Source of the DNA: Sulfidibacter corallicola
Lineage (GTDB): Bacteria; Acidobacteriota; Holophagae; Acanthopleuribacterales; Acanthopleuribacteraceae
NCBI RefSeq assembly: GCF_017498545.1
Contig: NZ_CP071793.1
Coordinates: forward strand, 9,294,256 to 9,358,255
Reading direction: 5' to 3'
DNA length: 64,000 nt
In this document: positions 55,676 through 64,000 of the stretch, piece after piece
How the letters are laid out: each line of letters opens with the position of its first letter
Numbering within the stretch: the stretch's first letter is position 1
Notes under the pieces: model-generated
Databases searched by the model: none
Told to the model about the DNA's origin: nothing
The model's input: the letters and a program-made list of their open reading frames with translations, nothing else
Made by a program: the position numbers and the translations under genes

Positions 55676-56932
55676 ATGTTGAAACTGTTCGACGCCATGC
55701 GCACCGAATTCCAACACTTCGTCGAAGAAGATCGTCACCGCACCATGGTCATATCCTGTTCGGATACCGACATCGCCTATCCCCTCAAGGTGTTGCGCGA
55801 TGTGGAGGCCTCCAATCCCTACGACGTGTACATGATCTTCTGTGACAACTTCACCGATCCCCACGCCTTCGCGGACGTGGTCATGGAACGCATTCGCGAA
55901 GAACACGCGATTGCCGTGGAGTGGCAGATCAAGGACGGCAGGGTGCCGTTGGGCGACCTTCCCGAATCGCTGTTCGATCCGGAACGCCCGCCCATCGAGC
56001 GCATGGCCGAGGCCGTCGACACCGTACGCGCCTGGTTCCCACCGGAAGGCGACAACCGGCTGGTGTGGGTCCTCGCACCGATGGAAATCAAGAACGCGGA
56101 CACCTGGTCGCAGTGGGGCCAACAATTGACGGCCCATTTCCAGGACGCGTCCTGGTTGCGCCTGATGTTCCGATCCTCGGCCAAGTTGGCCAAATTGGTG
56201 GAAAAGGGTGCCGACAACAAAATCCCCGCCTGGGTCAAACAACCCAATGTGCGGGTCTACGGCTGCGACTTCGGACCGGAAACCATCGACCAGAGCCTCG
56301 CCGATCAGGCCGAGGACCCGGAGGAACCGGAAGAGAACCGCATGAACGCGACTTTGATGATGGCGATCAAGGATACGGGATACAACCGAAAGGACGCCGC
56401 CGAATCCAAGTTCATGGAGTTGCTGGCCTACGGGCAACGCACGGAAAACCACGCCATGCAGGCCATGTCCATGATGGGCATGGGCGACCTGAACCGCCGC
56501 AACAACGACCTGGACCAGGCCTGTTACTGGTACGAGTGCGCGGTACCGCCCTCTATCGAGAGCAAGCAGACCTTTACCATGTTCCTGGTGGTCAAGAACC
56601 TGGCCGAAACCTACTTCGCCCAAAAGCGCTATCCCGAAGCCGAGGAGGCCTATCTGCAGGCGGCTCGGTTGGCTCAGGCCCACCAGGAGTCGGAATCCTT
56701 CGCGCGCATGATCGACGGCAATGCCCGCTCCCGCGCGAAACAGAAGAACATGACCGGCGCGGTCGACCGCTGGGACTCGGCCGCCCTGATCTGTCGCGAA
56801 TTCGAGCACACGGACTTTTTGAAGGAAGTGCTGAAAGAGCTGAAGAAGGGTTACGAGCAGTTGGGGAACCGTGAGGCCGCGAATCAGGTCGCCGCGGAAA
56901 TGGCGACCCTGAAGGCGGGAGGTTCGGCATGA
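55676..56932 (+). CDS. TPR-containing protein coupled to PAAR-RHS effector, possible adaptor
   Basis: 418 residues from ATG 55676, with GGAGG 7 nt upstream. The first 210 residues form an alpha/beta region of unknown family (VISCSDTDIAYP, LVWVLAPMEI). From about 240 onward there are TPR-like helical pairs (AMQAMSMMGMGDLNRRNNDLDQACYWYECA, LAETYFAQKRYPEAEEAYLQAA). No signal peptide and no membrane segment. Its TGA overlaps the ATG of the PAAR-RHS gene, implying translational coupling. Effector-associated adaptors or chaperones for PAAR-RHS proteins sit in this position in type VI secretion systems, so a chaperone or loading role is plausible, but it is not one of the families I know for that job. 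Confidence 0.8.
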   Translation: MLKLFDAMRTEFQHFVEEDRHRTMVISCSDTDIAYPLKVLRDVEASNPYDVYMIFCDNFTDPHAFADVVMERIREEHAIAVEWQIKDGRVPLGDLPESLFDPERPPIERMAEAVDTVRAWFPPEGDNRLVWVLAPMEIKNADTWSQWGQQLTAHFQDASWLRLMFRSSAKLAKLVEKGADNKIPAWVKQPNVRVYGCDFGPETIDQSLADQAEDPEEPEENRMNATLMMAIKDTGYNRKDAAESKFMELLAYGQRTENHAMQAMSMMGMGDLNRRNNDLDQACYWYECAVPPSIESKQTFTMFLVVKNLAETYFAQKRYPEAEEAYLQAARLAQAHQESESFARMIDGNARSRAKQKNMTGAVDRWDSAALICREFEHTDFLKEVLKELKKGYEQLGNREAANQVAAEMATLKAGGSA

Positions 56933-59900
56933 GTAATTTCCAAAAACGCCATCCGCGGCCCGCCAGCGCCCAAATGCCGAACCGGCCCACCAACGCGCTC
57001 CACAAGGTGGCCGACGGCATCAACACCGTGGTGGGCGCTCCCGCCCGCGTGATGGACAAGGTGAACCTGGGATTCGCCCAAGCCACCAATGTCATCGCCA
57101 ACGCACTGCCGAAGTTTCCGGCGGCGACGTTCGGCAACATGGCCCTGGGGCTGCCCCACGCCCACATCCTCCACCCACCCAGCGGACCCTTTCCGATTCC
57201 GCCGATTCCCCTTCCGCCCCTGGGACCGATCATGCTGGGCAACTGCGTGCAGGTCCTGATCAACGGCAAACCGGCGGCACGTGCCGGCGACATCGGTATC
57301 GGCCCCACCTGCTGCGGCCTGCCGCCCTTCTACGAGATCTTCACGGGTTCTTCCAACGTCTTCATCGGCGGATCCCGTGCGGCACGCGTCACCGATGTGA
57401 CCATGCACTGCACCTTCCTGCCGGCGGGTGGCGCCCAACGGGCGGCCAAAGCCGCCCAAGCCGCCTCGAAAATGGCCAAGATGGCCCAAATCGCCAAGAC
57501 CGTCTTCGCCGTGGCCCAGACCGGCATCATGGTGGGCGGCTTCGCGGCTCAGGGCCTGTCGGCCATGGGCGACGCGATCGAATCGGTGGAAGCCGACAAT
57601 TCGGCGATGGCCGACGCCCTGGCCCTGAGCGCGGCCATGGGTGCCGCCCAATTGGCCAACGACGCCGCCGCCATGGCCGCAAGCCTGTTGATGGGTAAGG
57701 ACCTGTGCGTCTTGCCGGTCAATCCCGGCATGATCCTCGACGGCTCGCCCAACGTCCTGATCGGCGGGTTCCCGATGCCTTCCTGGATGGACATCGCCAA
57801 GGGCCTGCTCAAGCTGGTCAAGGGTCTGCGCAATCGCCGCAACCGCCGCAACGGCAATCGCCCCAGCGAAGGCGACAACGGCAGGCCAGCCAGAGACCGC
57901 AACGACACCTGTACCAACGGCTGTCCCATCAGCATGGTCAACGGCGAAGAATTACTGGGCCTGACGGACTTCGACATCGACGGCCCGCTGCCCTTCCGTT
58001 GGCAACGCACCTACCGCACCAGCCACAACCGCGACCTGAGTCTCGGCCACGGCTGGACCTACCCGGGCTGCGAGCGCATGCGGATCGACGAGCACGACAT
58101 CGTCTATTTCAACGAGGAAGGTCGCAACATCTTCTTCCCCAAGCTCGTGAGCGTGGGCGACAGCGCCTTCCACGCCTCGGAGAAGACGGAGTTGATCTGG
58201 GAGTCCGAAAAGCGGTTGCGCCTGAAGCGCCGCGGCACCCACGACAAGATCTTCGAGCTCTCGGACCAGAGCGGCTACTGGCTGGTCAGCGAATACGTGG
58301 ATCCGCACCACAACCGCATCACCTTCGAACGCGACGACCAGGACCGCCTGGCCCACGTTTCGAACAACATGGGTCGCGGCTTCCGGGTGATGTACGACGA
58401 CGCGGGCCGCATGGAACACCTGGTTCCCGAAGGCGATGCGTACGAAGACATGGCTCCGGCCTTCGTGACCTACGGGTACAGCCCCGAAGGCGACCTGGTC
58501 GAGGTGCGCAACCGCCTGGACCGCGGCGAACGCTACGGCTATCGCAACCACGTCATCACCGAGCGGGTATTGGCCAGCGGGTTCCGGTTCCAGTTCGAAT
58601 GGGATCGTTACGACATCTACGGGCGCTGTCTGCGAAACTGGGGCGACGACGGTTTCTACGACTATCGATTCGCCTGGTATCCCGAAGAGAACCGCAGCGA
58701 ATCGACCGACGGTCGCGGCGTGCGCGTCAGCTACAACTACAACGATTTCGGTCAGTTGACACGCCACACCGACGGCAACGGCCACACCAGCTACTTTTTC
58801 TACAACGAGAACGGCGACCTGCGCGAGAAGGTGGGTCCCGGCATCCAGCGCGAGGTCTACGAGTACGATTCGCGCGGCAACTGCACCCAATTCACCAATG
58901 CCGGCGGCCAGGTGTTCCGCATGAGCTACGACGGTGAGGATCGGCCCGTCGACTTCACCGATCCCGGCGGCAATACCTGGACGCGCACCTACAACGACCG
59001 CGGCTCGGTGGAAGAAATCGTCGATCCGTCCGGCAACGCGACCCGTTTCGAGGTCAACGCCCAGGGCCTGCCCACGCAAATGACCATGGCCGGGGGCGGA
59101 TCCGTCACACTCGGCTGGAACCCTCGCGGCGACCTGATTTGGAAAAAGGAGTCGTCGGGCCGCAAGGTCGCGTACCGTCACGATGCCGACGGCAACGTCA
59201 CCCACGTGATTCGGCCGGACGGCGCGCAGTTGGTGTACGAGTACAACGGCCTCGGCCAGCCCGTCTCGCTCATCGACGGCGGCAAGCAACGTCACCGATT
59301 CAGCTACGGTCCCCTGGGCGCCATGACCGCCTACACCGATCCGGGCGGGAAGACGACGCGCCAGATCTTCAACCGGTTGGGCCTGTTGACCTCGATGGTG
59401 TTGCCAGGGGGTGCCACGCGCGGGTTCACCTACGATGCGGAAACCAACCTGACCGCCGTGGTGAACGAGAAGGGCGAAAAGACCAGCTTCACCTTCGACG
59501 GCGAGGGACGCATCCTGCGCCAAACCGGCTTCGACGGTTCGGTCCAGGAATTCATTCGCGATGCCCACGGATTCGTCACCGAGCACCGTTTCGGCGAGCA
59601 GCGGTGGGTGCGCTACGTGCGCGATCCCATGGGGCGCGTTCTGAAGAAGATCGGCACGGTGCGCAGCGGCCGCCAGGTCCAGGAGGCCACCTACGGCTAC
59701 GATCCGGCCGGCAGGATGGTTCGCGCCACCAACGGCCACCAATCGCTGACCTTCGACTACGACGCGTTGGGCAACCTGATCTGCGAGCGCAGCGACGACG
59801 GCGAACTGCGCCACGAGTACGACACGACGGGCAAGCGCACCGCGACGGTCTTCCCCTCGGGCGACCGGCTCGATCAGCGCCATGGCGAGGACGGTCTCTC

Positions 59901-61476
59901 GGCCGGAATGGACTGGAACGGCCAGGGCCTGGTCGATTTCGTGCGCGACGGATTGGGTCGTGTCAACGGCCACCGTCTGGCCAACGGGCTGGAGGTCGGC
60001 CTGGCGTTCGACCCGATGGATCGCCTCAAAAACTACCAGGTTCGCCGCCAGGATCATCCCGAACGGAGCGGCGATCCCCTGGTGTTGGATCGGTACTACC
60101 AATACGACCATAGCGGCAAGCTGAGTCAGGTGCAGGACAGCCGCCACGGCCTTTCCCTGTTCCGTTACGACCCGCACGGGAAACTGGAGTCGGTCGAAGG
60201 GTTTTTGGGAGAGTTGTTCCACTACGACCCGGCCGGCAACCTGATGGGTTCGGGGCAAGCCCCGCCCGAAACCGAGGCCACCGGGAACCGCCTCGCCGGC
60301 TTCGAGGGATTCAGGTTCGCCTACGACGCCTGCGGCAACCTCGTCGAACGGGCCGCGACCGACCACAGCGTGACCTTCGAATACAATGGGTTCAACCACC
60401 TGACGCGATCCATTCGCGACGGTCGCGAGACCCACTACCACTACGACGCCCTGGGACGGCGCATCGCCAAGGTTTCCGAGGATCGTTCGGTCCGCTTCGT
60501 GTGGGACGGCGACCTGATGGTCCAGGAGACCGTGGAAGGCGCGTCACCGACCACCTACCTGTACGAGCCGGGGAGCTTCCGTCCGTTGGCGCGCGCGGTG
60601 GCGGGCGAAATCCAGTACTACCACAACGACCATCGCGGCCTACCACGCGAGATGACCGGTCCCGAGGGGACCATCATCTGGTCGGGCAGCCACGGTGTCT
60701 ACGGCGCCCTGCGCGACGAGGACGTGACGGAGGCAAGCCAGCCGTTGCGCCTGCCGGGCCAATACTTCGACGAAGAGACGGGGCTCCACTACAACCGCCA
60801 CCGTTACTACGATCCCGAATGTGGCCGCTACACCCAGCCGGATCCGATCGGCCTTCGCGGCGGCATGAATCCCTACCAATACACCGAGGACCCCGTCCGC
60901 GAAATCGACCCGCTCGGGCTCGCCAGCCTGCCCTGTCGGAACCTCAACGCGAGCACCTGGGCCGATTTCCGCGCCAAGACCAAGGGGTGGTTCACCAAGG
61001 CCATGTCGCTCGCCAATCCCAGCCATCCGATCAAGGATGCGGCGGCGGGTTGGCGCGTCTACCAGGACACCCGCAACCGACCGGAAATGCCGGTCATGGG
61101 TCGCCTGCCCGACGTCGGCGCCCATATGGCGGCACACCCGGCGGGCTATCAGCACCTCAACTCCAATCCCTGGACGATTCGGGTGAACGATGCCTGGATC
61201 ATGGGCGGGGTGGACGACGGCAAGACGTTCCGAGTGGTGAGCAACCTGCACGATCCCGAGACCCGAGTCCGGCGCGACCGGACGACGGGTGCGATCGTGG
61301 GCGACAGCGTCACCCACCGCGAGCTGACCATGCTCGACAACTTCGGCTACACCTTCCACCCGGATCGCTCCGACCCGACGGGCGGGACGGGCTGGCTGGT
61401 ACCGCCGGGCGGCACGCCGCCGGCGGGCGCGGGTCCGGCGACGGCGACACCCAATCCACCGAGGCCCACCTCCTGA
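56929..61476 (+). CDS. PAAR-RHS polymorphic toxin
   Basis: 1,515 residues. A PAAR-like domain lies at about 90-165 (VLINGKPAARAGD, NVFIGGSRAARVTD) with a second piece at about 262-286 (GSPNVLIGGFPMPSW), separated by an Ala/Met-rich helical stretch that may cross the target membrane. A DUF6531-like segment follows from about 325 (GCPISMVNGEELLGLTDFD), then YD repeats to about 1290 and the RHS core ending in DPLGLA near 1331. The PAAR tip normally sits on a type VI spike. The tip from 1332 to 1515 is an unassigned toxin (MGRLPDVG, HLNSNPWTIRVNDAW, HRELTMLDNFGYTF), similar in pattern to other RHS tips I recall. No gene follows for 1.2 kb, so an immunity gene is not visible. Confidence 0.9.
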   Translation: MSNFQKRHPRPASAQMPNRPTNALHKVADGINTVVGAPARVMDKVNLGFAQATNVIANALPKFPAATFGNMALGLPHAHILHPPSGPFPIPPIPLPPLGPIMLGNCVQVLINGKPAARAGDIGIGPTCCGLPPFYEIFTGSSNVFIGGSRAARVTDVTMHCTFLPAGGAQRAAKAAQAASKMAKMAQIAKTVFAVAQTGIMVGGFAAQGLSAMGDAIESVEADNSAMADALALSAAMGAAQLANDAAAMAASLLMGKDLCVLPVNPGMILDGSPNVLIGGFPMPSWMDIAKGLLKLVKGLRNRRNRRNGNRPSEGDNGRPARDRNDTCTNGCPISMVNGEELLGLTDFDIDGPLPFRWQRTYRTSHNRDLSLGHGWTYPGCERMRIDEHDIVYFNEEGRNIFFPKLVSVGDSAFHASEKTELIWESEKRLRLKRRGTHDKIFELSDQSGYWLVSEYVDPHHNRITFERDDQDRLAHVSNNMGRGFRVMYDDAGRMEHLVPEGDAYEDMAPAFVTYGYSPEGDLVEVRNRLDRGERYGYRNHVITERVLASGFRFQFEWDRYDIYGRCLRNWGDDGFYDYRFAWYPEENRSESTDGRGVRVSYNYNDFGQLTRHTDGNGHTSYFFYNENGDLREKVGPGIQREVYEYDSRGNCTQFTNAGGQVFRMSYDGEDRPVDFTDPGGNTWTRTYNDRGSVEEIVDPSGNATRFEVNAQGLPTQMTMAGGGSVTLGWNPRGDLIWKKESSGRKVAYRHDADGNVTHVIRPDGAQLVYEYNGLGQPVSLIDGGKQRHRFSYGPLGAMTAYTDPGGKTTRQIFNRLGLLTSMVLPGGATRGFTYDAETNLTAVVNEKGEKTSFTFDGEGRILRQTGFDGSVQEFIRDAHGFVTEHRFGEQRWVRYVRDPMGRVLKKIGTVRSGRQVQEATYGYDPAGRMVRATNGHQSLTFDYDALGNLICERSDDGELRHEYDTTGKRTATVFPSGDRLDQRHGEDGLSAGMDWNGQGLVDFVRDGLGRVNGHRLANGLEVGLAFDPMDRLKNYQVRRQDHPERSGDPLVLDRYYQYDHSGKLSQVQDSRHGLSLFRYDPHGKLESVEGFLGELFHYDPAGNLMGSGQAPPETEATGNRLAGFEGFRFAYDACGNLVERAATDHSVTFEYNGFNHLTRSIRDGRETHYHYDALGRRIAKVSEDRSVRFVWDGDLMVQETVEGASPTTYLYEPGSFRPLARAVAGEIQYYHNDHRGLPREMTGPEGTIIWSGSHGVYGALRDEDVTEASQPLRLPGQYFDEETGLHYNRHRYYDPECGRYTQPDPIGLRGGMNPYQYTEDPVREIDPLGLASLPCRNLNASTWADFRAKTKGWFTKAMSLANPSHPIKDAAAGWRVYQDTRNRPEMPVMGRLPDVGAHMAAHPAGYQHLNSNPWTIRVNDAWIMGGVDDGKTFRVVSNLHDPETRVRRDRTTGAIVGDSVTHRELTMLDNFGYTFHPDRSDPTGGTGWLVPPGGTPPAGAGPATATPNPPRPTS
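60928..61476 (+). other. Toxin tip of the PAAR-RHS protein, unassigned
   Basis: About 184 residues after DPLGLA. Unlike the giant RHS tip, its GC content matches the shell. Landmarks are a WADFRAKTKGWFTKAM helix, MGRLPDVG, NDAWIMGGVDDGKTF, REL and GYTF, and a Pro/Gly-rich C-terminus. I cannot name the enzyme. Confidence 0.5.
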
Positions 61477-61481
61477 CGGAA

Positions 61482-61508
61482 AAGGGGGCCCCATGGCCCC
61501 CTTCTTTC
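61482..61508 (+). terminator. Terminator-like hairpin after PAAR-RHS
   Basis: AAGGGGGCC pairs with GGCCCCCTT around CCAT, followed by CTTTC. It starts 6 bp after the stop codon. The T-run is interrupted. Confidence 0.6.
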
Positions 61509-61599
61509 GATTTTCATTATGGCCGTCCGCTGTTGTCTTCATGGTCGTCGTTCAGACCGAGGGCCGGATTGCCATCGAGAGTTCTTGACGCTCGACTTC

Positions 61600-62410
61600 T
61601 CCGCTCTTTTGCCACTCGACTTTGCGAGGCGTGGATCACTTCGAACGAAGAGATTCGGCGTGCTATGGGGCATCAGGGGCGGTATGCCGGCCCAACGAAC
61701 TTGCCGAAGTGATTCATACGAGGAGTTCCCGCATGCTTCGAGGGTCGGCGCAGAAATAAGTTGGTCAGGGGCGGTAAGCCGGCCCGGCCGACACTTCGAA
61801 GCAATCGAGGCTTCGCAAGATCGAGTCGTAAAAGAGCGAAGCAGATAGGTCGGACCTCCGATCTCTCGATGGCGCAGAAAATTTCTGCCAAGTCGCTTCG
61901 ATTGGTTGAGCAGGGCCGGTAAGGCAAGCTGCCATACCGGCCTTACTCAACCCACAGGCTTTACGTCTCTTACGAGCATGGGGGCTCCTCGGATCGGCTC
62001 GCTCCGCGTTGTTTCTTTCTCGAATTCGAGCGGGTTTGCCCGCTGGTCCGGAGCTCTCTTAAAACAAATCCGTCTAGAGTTCCCGAATGCCGAGAGATTC
62101 GTCGTGCAGGGCCGGTAAGGCCTGGTAGGTTGGGCACGGCCGGTATGGCCGCTGGCCCGACACATCGAAGCGATCCGCGCTTCGCAAGATCGAGTGGTAA
62201 AAGAGCGAAGCGGATAAGTCGGGCCTCAAAATCTCTAGATGATCGATTTTGAACCTTTCTAGGTCGCTTCGATTGGTTGAGCAAGCTGCTCAACCTACAG
62301 GCTTTGCGTCTCTTACGCGCATGGGGGCTCTCCGAGCCGGCTCACTTCTCGTTGTTTTTTTCTCGAAGTCGAGCTGGGTATGCCCCCTGGTCCGGAGCCC
62401 TTATCGAGCA
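61600..62410. repeat. Dispersed intergenic repeat, copy 3, with internal direct repeat
   Basis: Shares CGCATGC...GAGTTCCCG, ACTTCGAAGC, GTAAAAGAGCGAAGC and AGCGGG...CCCGCT modules with copies 1 and 2. A segment from about 61774 is repeated about 369 bp downstream (AAAGAGCGAA at 61831 and 62200), with indels, through about 62400. Hairpin GTAAGCCGGCCCGGCCGAC is at 61774-61792. Confidence 0.7.
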
Positions 62411-62710
62411 ACCAAAAAGGGGCTTTTTTGGAGCGACCAAACCGGAACGCTGGTTTTCGTCTGCGGATGTGCCCGTGGCATCCGAACAAGCCCTCCGCCC
62501 AGCGCGGGTCCCATTCGATACGGAACCCCCGCGGGATGCGCCGTGCTGGTCCACGACCGCGGGAAACGTGATAGGCTTGAAGCCGTTTCGCCAGCCCGCA
62601 ACCTCCGTTGCCCTCCATTGCCTGCGCTTTCGATTCGCGCGCATTGCCGCATGCTCGTTTCCTTCGAGTTCCACTCGAGCTTCATTCGATTAACCCACGA
62701 GGAGATCTTC

Positions 62711-64000
62711 ATGTTGCTGCAACTCTGTCTCGCCCTTCTGTTCAGTGGCGAGCTACGCCAAACCACCACGCCGACCCCGGCAGAAGCCCGCCTCGCCAGT
62801 TACGAGAAACGCCAGGAACTGGCCGAGGCCTCCCCTTTGGGCGCCTGGCCCTTTCGTTCCGTCGGCCCACGCATCATGGGCGCGCGCATCGTCGACATCA
62901 TCGGGTTCAGTGACAAACCCGAAACCTATCTCGCCGCCTACGCTTCCGGCGGGCTTTGGCGCACCACCAACAGCGGCACCACCTGGGAACCGCTGTTCGA
63001 CGACACCCCGAGCATCACCATCGGGGCCATCGCGGTCAACCCCAACGATCCCAACGAGATCTGGGTCGGTACCGGCGAGCACAACTCCAGCCGCAGCTCC
63101 TACGCCGGCACCGGGATCCATCTGACCCGCGACGGCGGCCGGACCTGGACCAACATGGGCCTGCACGACAGCCATCACATCAGCCGAATCATCGTCCATC
63201 CCGCCGATCCGAACACCCTGTACGTGGCCGTGATCGGTCACCTCTACAGCACCAACGAGGAGCGCGGCCTGTTTCGATCGCGCGACAAGGGAAAAACCTG
63301 GAAAAAAATTCTCTATATCGACGAGAAGACCGGGGTCATCGATGTGGAAATGGATCCCACCGATCCCAAACGGCTGTACGCCGCCGCATGGCAGCGTCAC
63401 CGCCTGGCCTGGGACTTCACGGAGGCCGGCGAGGGATCCGGGCTCTACATCAGCGAAGACGGCGGCGATTCGTGGAAAGAACAGGTCACCGGTCTTCCCA
63501 AGGGCGAGCACATGGGCCGCATCGGCCTTTCGATCTCGAAAGCGAACCCCTCGGTGATCTACGCCTGCGTCGACAATCAGGGCACCTACACCAGTCCCGA
63601 ACCGGATCCCCGGCCGCTCACCAAAAAGAAGCTGGCGACCATGGACAAGGAGGCCTTCCTGGCCCTTGACGACAAGGTCATCTCCGATTTCCTGCGCCAG
63701 AACGAGTACCATCGCGACATCACCGTCGAACGCCTGCGCGAACAACTCATGGCCGGTCAGCTCGAAGTGGCCGACCTGCACGGCTACCTCTACGACGGGA
63801 ACTCGGCCCTGTTCGACCGCGAGGTCTACGGCGTCGAGGTCTACCGCTCCAACGACCGCGGCCTGAGCTGGACCAAGACCCACGAGAAACCGATTCCCGA
63901 CTTCGCCTGGAGCTACGGCTACTATTTCGGTCTGATCGAGGCCGATCCCGTCGACGTGAACACCTTCTACGTCGGGGCCGTCCCCCTTCTGAAGAGCACC
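62711..64000 (+). CDS. Secreted Asp-box (BNR/VPS10-like) beta-propeller protein, 3' end outside window
   Basis: 430 codons are visible, open at the right edge. ATG 62711 is preceded by GGAG. The N-terminus MLLQLCLALLFSG looks like a short signal peptide. The body carries repeated Asp-box motifs: TNSGTTW, RDGGRTW, RDKGKTW, EDGGDSW and NDRGLSW, with regular beta-strand spacing, as in sortilin/VPS10-type and glycosyl-hydrolase-like propeller proteins. Between the fourth and fifth boxes there is a helical insert (DKEAFLALDDKVISDFLRQ). Such proteins are exported and often bind or cleave extracellular polymers. Catalytic residues cannot be judged from the visible part. Confidence 0.88.
   Translation, partial: MLLQLCLALLFSGELRQTTTPTPAEARLASYEKRQELAEASPLGAWPFRSVGPRIMGARIVDIIGFSDKPETYLAAYASGGLWRTTNSGTTWEPLFDDTPSITIGAIAVNPNDPNEIWVGTGEHNSSRSSYAGTGIHLTRDGGRTWTNMGLHDSHHISRIIVHPADPNTLYVAVIGHLYSTNEERGLFRSRDKGKTWKKILYIDEKTGVIDVEMDPTDPKRLYAAAWQRHRLAWDFTEAGEGSGLYISEDGGDSWKEQVTGLPKGEHMGRIGLSISKANPSVIYACVDNQGTYTSPEPDPRPLTKKKLATMDKEAFLALDDKVISDFLRQNEYHRDITVERLREQLMAGQLEVADLHGYLYDGNSALFDREVYGVEVYRSNDRGLSWTKTHEKPIPDFAWSYGYYFGLIEADPVDVNTFYVGAVPLLKST

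Larger units (their letters stand above)
61477..62710. other. 1.2-kb non-coding region
   Basis: After the terminator it is filled with repeat copy 3. From 62410 to 62700 there is unremarkable GC-rich sequence leading to GGAG before the next gene. No immunity-like gene and no RNA gene are seen. Confidence 0.5.

Noticed and set aside
57952..60441. 829-codon minus-strand frame opposite the PAAR-RHS gene
   Set aside because: Mirror of YD repeats in GC-rich DNA; no motif.
61519..61848. 109-codon frame after PAAR-RHS, considered as immunity gene
   Set aside because: No ribosome site, composition of the intergenic repeat, and separated by a terminator.

Overview
The window is GC-rich (about 60-65% by eye) with long, densely coding genes, Shine-Dalgarno sites, frequent TTG starts in one cluster, and giant secreted-type proteins. 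This suggests a large-genome Gram-negative bacterium, Acidobacteriota- or Myxococcota-like. The phylum is inferred from style and gene content only; there is no rRNA gene in the window.

Region 1 (1-36.3 kb) holds two giant genes in tandem. The first is open at the left edge and has at least 6,600 residues: carboxypeptidase-regulatory-like and Ig-like modules, then eight glycine-rich beta-helix-like modules. The second (about 5,015 residues) has a signal peptide, Ig-like domains and a full RHS/YD-repeat shell. It ends in an AT-rich variable tip that resembles an EndoU-type nuclease toxin. A small all-helical gene 13 bp downstream is the likely immunity gene. Behind it lie a start-less toxin-tip fragment and a decayed piece of RHS core with nonsense codons, which together look like a record of toxin-tip replacement.

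Region 2 (36.4-45.4 kb) is a signalling cluster on the plus strand: a hybrid kinase (HAMP-GAF-HisKA-HATPase-REC x3), CheR, a REC-kinase, a stand-alone REC and a second REC-kinase. No CheB is present. Region 3 (45.4-47.6 kb) is a repeat-rich non-coding stretch and one small membrane protein. Region 4 (47.7-49.5 kb, minus strand) is purK-purE, preceded by a terminator and a possible structured leader.

Region 5 (49.9-54.6 kb) runs: GT4 glycosyltransferase, iron alcohol dehydrogenase, split TPP-dependent phosphonopyruvate/sulfopyruvate decarboxylase (two subunits), NeuB-type synthase. The middle three genes would take a phospho- or sulfo-pyruvate to an aldehyde and then an alcohol; the outer genes point to a glycan. 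Region 6 (55.7-61.5 kb) is a TPR protein translationally coupled to a PAAR-RHS effector with a tip I do not recognise and no visible immunity gene. Region 7 is the start of a secreted Asp-box (BNR/VPS10-like) beta-propeller protein, cut by the right edge.

Three of the non-coding gaps (45.4-46.0, 54.6-55.4 and 61.6-62.4 kb) carry pieces of one dispersed repeat family. Its 19-nt hairpins keep their flanks and 3-nt loop while the stems change in a compensatory way between copies. This, the toxin-tip scar and the phosphonate-like sugar cluster are the most interesting things in the window.
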